DNA of 36,804 nt, taken from Cladosporium sp. IMV 00045 (Eukaryota; Ascomycota; Dothideomycetes; Cladosporiales; Cladosporiaceae). How positions within the stretch are numbered: the stretch's first letter is position 1; the number at the start of each line of letters is the position of its first letter. Positions 29,056-36,804 of this stretch are shown here, piece after piece. A program made the translations under genes and the position numbers. Under the pieces are notes generated by a model. It worked only from the letters and a program-made list of their open reading frames with translations. It was not told where the DNA came from and searched no databases. Location of the stretch: positions 1 through 36,804 of the forward strand of contig MSJI02000483.1 of assembly GCA_001931905.2 (NCBI GenBank), read 5' to 3'.

Positions 29056-29695
29056 GGTCCAAGCGGTCGGCGGGTTTCATACAGGGTAGAGGTCGTAGTA
29101 TTTGCGTGCGGGCGCTCCAGAGGTGTCGCGCGAGAATAATAGGATCGTTTTACGGTGGTATGTGCAGTGAATGTTGCGACATTACTCATGCGACATTATT
29201 TTTCTACATCGATATTCCGCTGAAACGAACAGAGTTTGCGCGCAACGGTAGGGCGAAGGGCATGCTTTATACCATGGACGAGAAGAGTAGGATGCCACGC
29301 GACCACCTACTCTTCAGGGCGCCACGGCTTGTCTTAATTCACTCACGCCACCCAGTCATCTGATTCGCCCGTTCAGCGAGAACACCCTGGACGAGATCGG
29401 CCATAGTTCCGCAAGCCGTCATACGAACCGCAAATCGCTCATGTCATCCTTTCCTTAGTTGGGCCTTGCTTCTTCCAGACCCACCGATCTCGCCCAGGTG
29501 CAGCCATTTGAAAGTCGTTCTCGTCGAATGCGGCTCAGGCGGGTAGATCCTATCAGAACTCTAGTGCGAGCCTGGATCTTTTACCGAGCGTTCACTCATA
29601 ACATATCAGAATTACGCCGACGGATGGTATACCTGGGTTCAAGTGTGTATGGCTTGTGATCTACCTGCAAACACTAGCCAACACGCTTGAAAAAT
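29056..29695. other. Divergent promoter between the SPX-RING and JJJ1 genes
   Basis: About 640 bases with no recognised gene, RNA or repeat. It should carry both promoters. Confidence 0.5.
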
Positions 29696-31318
29696 ATGGG
29701 AGCCTCCCAATCATCCAGCAATGGCAACGCCAGTGCCACGCCTGCACAAGAGACGAAGACGAGTTACTACGAATTGCTAGGCGTACAGCGAACAGCTACC
29801 GAAGAAGAGCTGAAAAAAGCATACCGTCGAAAAGCACTGGAGCTACACCCGGATCGCAACTTCGGCGACGAAGAGAAAGCAACAAAAACATTCGCAGAAG
29901 TTCAGGCGGCCTACGAGGTTCTCTCGGACCCTCAAGAACGAGCGTGGTATGACAGCCATGAAAGCTCCATCCTGCGTGGAGACACCGCTGGAGGCGAGGA
30001 TGTGCCAACATATCAGAACGTGCGCATGACCAGCGCCGACGACCTAGCACGAATGGTTCGCAAGTTTAACAGCAACGTGGAATTTACAGACGCGCCCTCT
30101 GGCTTCTTCGGATTCGTACGCGAGACATTTGAGCAACTGGCGACGGAAGAAGACGCGGCTGCGCAGTGGGAGGATGTGGACGTGCGAGAATATCCGACGT
30201 TTGGACACAAGGACGACGAGCATGACGACGTTGTGAAGCAGTTCTACAATGCGTGGTCGAACTTCGCGACCGTCAAGAGTTTCGCTTGGAGGGACAAGTA
30301 TCGGTTGTCGGAAGCGCCAGACAGGCGTGTTCGGCGACTGATGGAGAAGGAAAACAATGCCGCAAGACAGGACGGTATCCGCGAGTTCAACGAAGCAGTG
30401 CGCGTGCTTGTTGCTTTCATCCGCAAGCGTGATCCTCGATACACCCCAAACACGCAGTCCGAGGCGGATAGACAAAAAGCTCTCCGCGACGCAGCTGCTA
30501 ATCAACGAGCACGAGCTCGCGCGGAAAACGAGGCTAAGATCAGCGACGCATCAGTACCTGAGTGGAGCAAGTTCAGGGAAGCGGATGAAATCGAGGAAAG
30601 CGAGGAGGAGGAGCAGGATCAGGAGATTATTGAATGCGTGGCATGCGACAAGCAATTTAAGAGTGAGAGACAGTACGAGGCTCACGAGAAGAGCAAGAAG
30701 CATCAGAAGGCTGTCCATGCGCTGCAACGAAAGATGAAGAAGGATAATGCACATTTCGATCTTGACGAAGCAGTTGGCAGTGGGACTGGAACGCCACAGG
30801 TGAATGAGGAAGATTACGAAATTATTGATGAGGAGCCTTTTGAGATGATTGAAGATGAAAACCAAGCCAACGGTTTTGCCAGTCATGTGCCCGCAGACGA
30901 TGACAAGGTCGAAAAGGGAGTCGACGGCGCAAACGAAGATTCAACCTCTGAGCAAGAGACCAAGCTCACAAACCAAATCCGAGGCGCCCAGTCACCCAAC
31001 GACTCCGACGAAGACTCCGACTACGCCTCCCCCGAAACCGTACGGCAACGTCTTGAAGAGACCAGCCTGAAAGTCGACGCATCAGAAGACGAGCCACAAC
31101 CCACACAGCAACGCAAAGTAGGCAAAGCAGCACAAAAGCGGGCCAAGAAGGCTGCCGCAGAAGCTTCCACCGAGCAAGCCGATGATAGCCAGAAATGCGC
31201 GACGTGCAATGCCACCTTCCCTTCACGCACAAGGCTGTTCCAGCACATCAAAGATCACGGTCACGCGGCGCTCAAGCCGGCTGTTGGTGGCAAGGGAAAG
31301 AAGAAAGGGAAACGGTGA
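29696..31318 (+). CDS. JJJ1: JJJ1/DNAJC21-type ribosome biogenesis J-protein
   Basis: Intronless, 540 residues. The J domain lies at about 23-88 (YYELLGVQRTATEEELKKAY, HPD at 51-53). A Jjj1-specific middle domain follows (TYQNVRMTSADDLARMVRKF, FYNAWSNFATVKSFAWRDKY, RRVRRLMEKENNAARQDGIREFNEAVR) and then a charged linker. The first C2H2 finger starts at Cys314 (CVACDKQFKSERQYEAHEKS). An acidic disordered stretch leads to the second finger at 501-523 (CATCNATFPSRTRLFQHIKDH) and a basic tail. In yeast, Jjj1 works in the cytosol with Hsp70 and Rei1 to strip Arx1 from pre-60S ribosomal particles. All hallmark parts are present. The ATG at 29696 was chosen because the frame upstream has no ATG. Divergent from the SPX-RING gene. 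Confidence 0.95.
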   Translation: MGASQSSSNGNASATPAQETKTSYYELLGVQRTATEEELKKAYRRKALELHPDRNFGDEEKATKTFAEVQAAYEVLSDPQERAWYDSHESSILRGDTAGGEDVPTYQNVRMTSADDLARMVRKFNSNVEFTDAPSGFFGFVRETFEQLATEEDAAAQWEDVDVREYPTFGHKDDEHDDVVKQFYNAWSNFATVKSFAWRDKYRLSEAPDRRVRRLMEKENNAARQDGIREFNEAVRVLVAFIRKRDPRYTPNTQSEADRQKALRDAAANQRARARAENEAKISDASVPEWSKFREADEIEESEEEEQDQEIIECVACDKQFKSERQYEAHEKSKKHQKAVHALQRKMKKDNAHFDLDEAVGSGTGTPQVNEEDYEIIDEEPFEMIEDENQANGFASHVPADDDKVEKGVDGANEDSTSEQETKLTNQIRGAQSPNDSDEDSDYASPETVRQRLEETSLKVDASEDEPQPTQQRKVGKAAQKRAKKAAAEASTEQADDSQKCATCNATFPSRTRLFQHIKDHGHAALKPAVGGKGKKKGKR

Positions 31319-31514
31319 AGATTGACGAGAAGGAATGATTTACGACGATTATGCATGAGATGAGACGAGGTAATGCGAGACCAATGGCGAAGATGGCTCG
31401 ACTGTTTGGAAAGTCATAATAAACGGAATCGAACGACATCCTCGGAGCTCAGCTACAATCACTTATACGCAAGAATCCATCCATGGCGGTGTGCTCTCAG
31501 ACATTCAGCAGCCC

Positions 31515-31523
31515 GGTGGCAAA
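31515..31523 (+). promoter_or_regulatory. PACE-like box GGTGGCAAA, copy 1
   Basis: Exact match to the proteasome-associated control element bound by Rpn4 in budding yeast, 670 bp upstream of the RPT3 ATG. It is preceded by CC. Confidence 0.4.
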
Positions 31524-31551
31524 CAATACAAGGATAAATGTCAGAAAAACC

Positions 31552-31560
31552 GGTGGCAAA
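31552..31560 (+). promoter_or_regulatory. PACE-like box GGTGGCAAA, copy 2
   Basis: Second exact copy, 37 bp after the first and in the same orientation, 633 bp upstream of the RPT3 ATG. The pair is more telling than a single 9-mer. The distance is long for a yeast-type promoter, and the boxes lie only about 200-240 bp past the JJJ1 stop codon. Confidence 0.4.
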
Positions 31561-31598
31561 GAGTGCCGTTCCAATTCTGCTTCGGGCATCTCGCGACG

Positions 31599-31634
31599 AA
31601 TCGTTGGCGGACTCGTTGGCAGACTCGTTAAATG
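31599..31634. repeat. Imperfect 12-bp triplication
   Basis: Three consecutive 12-bp units, AATCGTTGGCGG, ACTCGTTGGCAG and ACTCGTTAAATG. The first two differ at two positions and the third has drifted at its end. No function is known. Confidence 0.6.
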
Positions 31635-32192
31635 AAGGAGATTGGGCAACCCGAAAAACATCAAAACTGGATATAGTGCGTGATTCTTTTTCAACAAAAC
31701 CAAATCACTAGACCTGTTGTATTGGATTCAAGATGATTCGAAACAGCTTGGGATCTTTGACCCGGCCGCATTGTGTCATTCTTTCACTACACAACAAACA
31801 TTCATTTTCAACGACTGATCTTGTCACCATACTAGAAGAGGTTGAAAGAGTGATGTCTCTTGGCGAAGCATGCTAAGCATCTGCATCTTGAGCAATGGAA
31901 CTTTAATCGGAACGATACCTGTAGCCATCAAATAATCGTGTTTCAAGTCGAAGTGAACGTGATCGTCTTTCATCGACACCTCAAGTGAAGCACTTCGGAA
32001 GTCGATCCGCCTCGGGTAAGCCCGCAAGCAGTCGCGCTCGATCGTGTTTCGTCACCGTCGCTCTCACTTGAGCAGCTGCCGTACCAAACACCATCTTCCA
32101 TCAACCTTTACGCTTTCTTACAATCAGAGTCTTGAAGCTGCGACAACAAGACTAAACACTGTCGTCCAAAGCACAAAAGACTATTCACCAAC

Positions 32193-33455
32193 ATGGCCGA
32201 CGTGCTTAACCCAGCCAACACCGAGGCGCCGCACAAGCACCAGCCCAAACCCAACTCTGGCGGCATCAACATCGAGACCATCGAGGGCCTCAGCGCCGAG
32301 GACGACCAATATTCGACTTTCAAGAAGCTCCAGAGACAATTGGAATACATCAAGCTGCAGGAGGAGTACATCAAGGATGAACAGCGATCTCTCAAGCGCG
32401 AGCTCGTGAGGGCACAGGAGGAGATCAAGAGGATACAAAGTGTGCCACTCGTCATCGGACAGTTCATGGAGGCGATCGACCAGAACACGGGGATTGTACA
32501 GAGCAGCACCGGCAGCAACTATGTGGTGAGGATCCTTTCGACGCTGGACAGAGAGCTTCTGAAGCCATCTTCCTCCGTCGCATTGCATCGCCACAGTAAC
32601 AGCTTGGTCGACATCCTGCCGCCCGAGGCCGACAGCAGTATCGCCATGCTGGGCGCTGACGAGAAGCCCGACATCTCTTACGCGGACGTCGGTGGTCTGG
32701 ACATGCAGAAGCAGGAGATCAGAGAGGCTGTTGAGCTGCCGCTCACACAGTTCGATCTCTACAGACAAATTGGTATTGACCCTCCTCGAGGTGTGCTTCT
32801 CTACGGTCCTCCCGGATGCGGTAAGACTATGCTTGTCAAGGCAGTCGCGCACAGCACCACTGCGTCATTCATCCGTGTGGTCGGTTCGGAGTTTGTGCAG
32901 AAGTACTTGGGTGAAGGCCCACGCATGGTCCGCGATGTTTTCCGTATGGCACGCGAGAACAGCCCGGCCATCATCTTCATTGACGAAATTGACGCCATCG
33001 CCACCAAGCGTTTCGATGCGCAGACTGGAGCCGACAGAGAAGTGCAGCGTATCTTGCTAGAGCTGCTGAACCAGATGGATGGCTTCGACCAAAGCTCAAA
33101 CGTCAAGGTCATCATGGCCACCAACCGCGCCGACACGCTCGACCCTGCCTTGCTCCGTCCCGGTCGTCTTGACAGGAAGATCGAGTTCCCCAACCTCCGC
33201 GACAGACGCGAGCGCCGCCTGATCTTCTCGACCATCGCATCGAAGATGTCGCTCTCGCCTGAGGCGGACCTCGACAGCTTGATTGTGCGCAACGACCCGC
33301 TTTCTGGCGCGGTCATTGCTGCTATCATGCAGGAGGCCGGTTTGCGAGCGGTGCGCAAGAACAGGTACAACATCATTCAGCAGGATTTGGAGGATGCATA
33401 CACCGCCCAGGTGAAGGGCACGAGCGAGCACGACAAGTTTGATTTCTACAAGTAG
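32193..33455 (+). CDS. RPT3: 26S proteasome regulatory ATPase subunit Rpt3 (6B)
   Basis: Intronless, 420 residues, the usual Rpt3 length. It is one of six AAA+ ATPases of the 19S base that unfold ubiquitylated substrates and open the 20S gate. The N-terminal coiled coil ([40 protein letters not shown], about 43-82) and OB domain ([24 protein letters not shown]) are typical of Rpt3 rather than the other five. Walker A is GPPGCGKT at 205-212 and Walker B is IIFIDEID (D264, E265). The SRH has [21 protein letters not shown] with both arginine fingers. The C-terminus ends FYK, the HbYX motif that docks in the 20S alpha ring. A cysteine replaces the more common threonine in Walker A, which should not harm nucleotide binding. 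Two PACE-like boxes lie upstream. Confidence 0.98.
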   Translation: MADVLNPANTEAPHKHQPKPNSGGINIETIEGLSAEDDQYSTFKKLQRQLEYIKLQEEYIKDEQRSLKRELVRAQEEIKRIQSVPLVIGQFMEAIDQNTGIVQSSTGSNYVVRILSTLDRELLKPSSSVALHRHSNSLVDILPPEADSSIAMLGADEKPDISYADVGGLDMQKQEIREAVELPLTQFDLYRQIGIDPPRGVLLYGPPGCGKTMLVKAVAHSTTASFIRVVGSEFVQKYLGEGPRMVRDVFRMARENSPAIIFIDEIDAIATKRFDAQTGADREVQRILLELLNQMDGFDQSSNVKVIMATNRADTLDPALLRPGRLDRKIEFPNLRDRRERRLIFSTIASKMSLSPEADLDSLIVRNDPLSGAVIAAIMQEAGLRAVRKNRYNIIQQDLEDAYTAQVKGTSEHDKFDFYK

Positions 33456-34562
33456 GGTGTTGATGGAGAAGATTCGTGCTGGGATGCTTGCTCTGCAATC
33501 ACTGCGAGCACATTACTGCCAGCAGAGATATCTTACGAGCACGGCGACTGTTTGCTGTACGATAGAATAAAGCATTAAGCAACGTGTCACTAGAAGTAGT
33601 AGTATTCACCGCGCACCCACACATTTTTGTCACGACAAGTAATATTGGGTGATCTTATTGACCAAGCACGTCACCCGTGCGGTTCAGAATCAATCTCACC
33701 ACGTTGTCAGTTAGTGATCGCAGCTTATATATGGGTGCCAACACCAATTGAACTTCCTTTCCACGATCTCACTGGCACCGGGCATGTAATAATAGAGACA
33801 TTCATATTGATCCATGCCCTAAGAAGACCTTTGCGGAGGATCCCTGCGGCATTAAGTGCATGTAGAGGAGTAGTAAAAGCCAAGTGGCTCGCCGAATGCT
33901 TGGAAGCTTAACTTGGCCGTAGACTACAAGCAGCAGAGGCTGGTTGGGCTGGCTGTCAGTCAAGCAGGTCACGTGTTTTCGAATCGCGACTGCTTGCTGC
34001 AGCGAGAGAGGGCGCACGTCTTTCCAAGAGCAAGCTGCGTCAAGCAGCAGCAGACACCAGCGACGCACCACATCCATCCATCGCCTTCCAACCCCATCCC
34101 CATCACCACCACCACCTCCCGCGCCAGCCACCCACCAAGCATCCTGCTACCCGCTCACTATTCTTGTGGTACTGGTTGCCATCCAAGCATTGATCCCGCT
34201 CCGCCGCTGCGCGCACATCCTTCCCCGTCTCTCGACTCTTCCCCCACCGCCCTCTGGCATACTGCCCGCCCATTGCTAGGCCGCCTCTTCCCGCTCCGCT
34301 CCCACCGCGCCGCCGCCGCTGCAACACGCGCGCTTTGCCTGCAGCCTCGCGTGATTGCTGGTAGACACCTCCGGCACACTGCGGCATCAAACGACCTCGT
34401 TCATGCCGAGCGCGGCTGGTGCTCATGTACAAGAGAAGAAGACTTCGCCGGCCAGAACCCCCTCCTACCTGAGACCTGCAGCACCCTCCACCGACACCGC
34501 TGCAGGAACACGCGCGCGTCACGTGAGGACAGTCGCTCCTTCTAGTCTTTTGCTGCCCGGTG
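33456..34562. other. Intergenic region and long C-rich leader upstream of CCR4
   Basis: About 1.1 kb. The second half (34020-34560) is rich in C and pyrimidines and looks like a long 5' leader. CACGTG E-boxes lie at 33970-33975 and 34520-34525. A 210-codon plus ORF (33913-34545) and several minus ORFs here are low-complexity and not credible genes. An upstream ATG at 34403 opens a frame that overlaps the CCR4 start. Confidence 0.5.
34520..34525. promoter_or_regulatory. E-box in GTCACGTGAG context upstream of CCR4
   Basis: CACGTG in the extended Cbf1-type context RTCACRTG, 38 bp before the CCR4 ATG. A second CACGTG, also preceded by GT, lies at 33970. These could be bHLH or bZIP sites, but the six-base core is common, so weight is low. 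Confidence 0.3.
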
Positions 34563-36804
34563 ATGGCAGATGGTTTCAACCGGTTCCATACCGGCGGCCA
34601 GTATCTCTATCAAAATCAACACGCCAGGAACCTGCACTCCCACCGCAACGGCTCGCCCATTAGCAACACCAGAGGCCTCTTCCAGCCAAGCATCGACACG
34701 CCCTCCCCGAACCGATCGCCTGGCACCCACTCCCCAGCTCACAACCCGTACAGCATGTTCAATCACGGCAGCCATCGGCAGAACCATGGCTTGCTCAATG
34801 GCAACGCGGGACATCAGGCCTACCAGCCGCAGATGAACCTGGCAAAGCATTTTCAGAACCAAGCGAACGCGCATGCAGGACACCATCTGAGCAATCAACA
34901 TCAAGACCACGCCGGGATCGGACACGGCGCGGCCTTTGCCGCTGCTAACCACCAGCACACCATTTCTACCAGCACCCTATCAAACACCACACCTCATTTC
35001 ACTCCCGCACATCTCCAGAACGGAACGCCTACGAACAGCGGCGCGTTGGCCAAACCCTCCACCACCCACTGGAACGAGCAAATCAGCGAGTACGAAAAGC
35101 TGAAGAACGCCGCCGAAAGACCGCACTACTATGCTAGGACCACACCACACGTTAGCCGGACACCTGGAAGCGCGCCCTCGACTGCCACTAAGGAAGGCGA
35201 CGATAGAATCGAGAGGCGAAGGGCCGCAGATGACCCAGAGGAGGAGAACGTATGGCAGGCGATAGACTTCGGCGGACAAGGTTTGAAATGCATGGGAGCA
35301 TCGCTCTTCCGGTACAACTTCCTGAAGAAGATTTACTTCAATCACAACAAGCTATCATGGCTTCCAGAGCAGATTGGCGAGATGCGGAATTTGACCGTAC
35401 TGGACTTGTCTTTCAACGAGTTGTACAGATTACCGCCAGAGATTGGTATGCTCACCAACCTCAAAAGGCTGTTGCTTTTCGAGAACAAGCTATCAGATCT
35501 GCCCTTCGAACTTGGATCATTGTACCAATTAGAGCTTCTTGGAATCGAAGGAAATCCCATGAGGACTGACTACATCGACCGACTCGCCGAACACGGAACT
35601 CAAGAGCTGGTCAAATATCTGCGCGAACAAGCAGACCAGCCCGCGCCGCCAGAAGACCGAGTCTGGATCTCCATCAACGACATGGACACTCCCGACGCCG
35701 ACAAGTTCAACGTACTCAGCTGGAACATCCTCTGCGACAGAGCCGCGACGCAAGCTGCATACGGATACACGCCCTCTGAAGCTCTTACCTGGGCACGCAG
35801 ACGAGGAGTCATTCTAGATGAGGTGCGCGCGAGAAACTCCGACATCGTGGCCTTGCAAGAGGTAGACATAGAAAGTTACAACGAATACTTCAGGCCCAAT
35901 CTGGCTGCGGAAGACTACAAGGGCGTCTTCTGGCCAAAGTCGCGCGCCCAGACGATGGCGGACAAGGAAGCCAAGCGGGTGGATGGCTGCGCCACGTTCT
36001 ACAAGAACAGCAAATATGTCCTATTGGATAAGCAACTCATCATCTTCTCGAGGGAGGCGATCAACCGACCAGACATGAAGGGTGAGCATGACGTCTATAA
36101 CAGAGTCATGCCAAGGGATCACATTGCCGTTGTTCTCTTCCTGGAAAACAGACAAACCGGTTCAAGACTGATTTCGACGAACGTCCATCTCGCTTGGGAG
36201 CCCTGGTACAGCGACGTCAAGGTCATCCAGGTCGCCATTCTGATGGAACAGCTGAAGAAGCTCTCCGACACATACGCAAAATGGCCCCCTTGCAAGGACA
36301 AAGAGGTATTCCGCTTCGCCAACGAAGACAGCGCGGACGGCGTGGAGCGCGAGATCCCCAAGTGCGGACCTTCCATGAAATACAACGAGGGCACAGACAT
36401 CCCCCTGATCATCTGCTCGGACATGAACTCGACTCTCGACTCCGGCGTCTACGACCTCGTCACCCAAGGATCCCTGTCTAACTCACACCCGGACCTCGGC
36501 AGCCACCAATACGGCGACTTCACGCGCAACGGCATGGCCCACCCCTTCAGCCTCAAGTCCTCGTACGGCACGATCGGCGAGCTGCCTTTCACAAACTACA
36601 CGCCGGACTTCAAGGAAGTCATCGACTACGTCTGGTTCTCGTCCAACTCGCTGCAAGTCGCCGGCCTCCTCGGCGAGGTCGACACCGACTACATGAAGCG
36701 CGTCCCCGGCTTCCCCAACTACCACTTCCCCTCGGACCACTTGGCGCTCTGGGTGGAGTTTGTGGTCAAGAACAAGAAGGAGAGGAAGCAGGTCGAGGCG
36801 GATT
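34563..36804 (+). CDS. CCR4: CCR4 mRNA deadenylase, catalytic subunit of CCR4-NOT, 3' partial
   Basis: The frame is open from ATG 34563 to the window edge: 747 codons, no intron, with only the extreme C-terminus missing. The CCR4-NOT complex shortens poly(A) tails in the cytoplasm. The N-terminal 210 residues are low-complexity, rich in H, N, Q and S. A leucine-rich repeat region at about 254-333 (FLKKIYFNHNKLSWLPEQIG, LTVLDLSFNELYRLPPEIG, LKRLLLFENKLSDLPFELG) is the part that binds Caf1. The exonuclease-endonuclease-phosphatase domain runs from about 381 to 735. Its catalytic residues are visible: Asn388 in SWNILCD, Glu433 in LQEVD, Asp620 in ICSDMNS, and Asp725/His726 in SDHLAL. The MADGFNRF start was chosen because the frame upstream is not protein-like. 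The product is complete enough to be active. Confidence 0.96.
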   Translation, partial: MADGFNRFHTGGQYLYQNQHARNLHSHRNGSPISNTRGLFQPSIDTPSPNRSPGTHSPAHNPYSMFNHGSHRQNHGLLNGNAGHQAYQPQMNLAKHFQNQANAHAGHHLSNQHQDHAGIGHGAAFAAANHQHTISTSTLSNTTPHFTPAHLQNGTPTNSGALAKPSTTHWNEQISEYEKLKNAAERPHYYARTTPHVSRTPGSAPSTATKEGDDRIERRRAADDPEEENVWQAIDFGGQGLKCMGASLFRYNFLKKIYFNHNKLSWLPEQIGEMRNLTVLDLSFNELYRLPPEIGMLTNLKRLLLFENKLSDLPFELGSLYQLELLGIEGNPMRTDYIDRLAEHGTQELVKYLREQADQPAPPEDRVWISINDMDTPDADKFNVLSWNILCDRAATQAAYGYTPSEALTWARRRGVILDEVRARNSDIVALQEVDIESYNEYFRPNLAAEDYKGVFWPKSRAQTMADKEAKRVDGCATFYKNSKYVLLDKQLIIFSREAINRPDMKGEHDVYNRVMPRDHIAVVLFLENRQTGSRLISTNVHLAWEPWYSDVKVIQVAILMEQLKKLSDTYAKWPPCKDKEVFRFANEDSADGVEREIPKCGPSMKYNEGTDIPLIICSDMNSTLDSGVYDLVTQGSLSNSHPDLGSHQYGDFTRNGMAHPFSLKSSYGTIGELPFTNYTPDFKEVIDYVWFSSNSLQVAGLLGEVDTDYMKRVPGFPNYHFPSDHLALWVEFVVKNKKERKQVEAD

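Larger units (their letters stand above)
31319..32192. other. Intergenic region between JJJ1 and RPT3
   Basis: About 875 bases between two plus-strand genes. It holds two exact GGTGGCAAA boxes (31515-31523, 31552-31560) and a 12-bp imperfect triplication at 31599-31634 built on ACTCGTTGGC. The RPT3 leader, just before 32193, is pyrimidine-rich. A 68-codon minus ORF at 31703-31497 overlaps the boxes and is not convincing. Confidence 0.55.

Noticed and set aside
31497..31703. 68-codon minus ORF with two hydrophobic stretches between JJJ1 and RPT3
   Set aside because: Short, no family resemblance, no splice or promoter support, and it overlaps the repeated PACE-like boxes. Likely chance.
33913..34545. 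210-codon plus ORF upstream of CCR4
   Set aside because: Composition is H/S/P/T/R-rich from a C-rich leader, with no protein-like pattern. Better explained as CCR4 5' untranslated sequence.

Overview
This is about 37 kb of nuclear chromosome from a filamentous ascomycete (Pezizomycotina). The evidence is single-gene transcription units on both strands, short introns (about 47-147 nt, GT..AG, with CTAAC/CTGAC-like branch sites), and fungal versions of CCR4, JJJ1, RPT3, FAT1 and an omega-class GST. A type II DAHP synthase and an intron-containing tRNA fit this too. A dothideomycete is my best guess from the general look of the proteins, but the sequence alone does not prove it. I see no prophage, CRISPR array, complete transposon or secondary-metabolite backbone gene.

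Left part (1-6.5 kb), accessory in character: the 3' part of an F-box-type protein gene (+), then a family 25 glycosyltransferase-like gene (+) broken by an in-frame stop and frameshifts. Next come a spliced multi-pass membrane protein (-), a tRNA-Val(AAC) with an intron (-) and a small two-helix membrane protein (-).

Middle part (6.5-18.7 kb), housekeeping and metabolism: a 1396-residue, mostly disordered protein ending in a microcephalin-like BRCT domain (+). Then a HYPK-like NatA regulator (-) lies divergent to a type II DAHP synthase (+) that has a perfect Gcn4/CPC1 box in its leader. After these come a three-exon amidase (-) and a FAT1-type very-long-chain acyl-CoA synthetase (+) whose first coding exon is only 7 nt.

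Right part (19.5-36.8 kb): a cytochrome b561-type membrane protein with a very long disordered tail (-) and a ferric reductase (+) are divergent across 2 kb that holds a perfect 48-bp tandem duplication. An omega-class GST (-) and an SPX-RING protein (-) follow. Then come the ribosome-biogenesis J-protein JJJ1 (+), the proteasome ATPase RPT3 (+) and the CCR4 deadenylase (+), which runs off the right edge.

The genes look independently transcribed. There is no strong sign of a novel multi-gene system. The most useful leads are regulatory (two exact PACE boxes upstream of RPT3, the Gcn4 box, a forkhead palindrome), the decaying glycosyltransferase, the substituted RING ligand, and the architecture of the two long disordered proteins. 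Exon boundaries are inferred by eye from splice signals and protein continuity.
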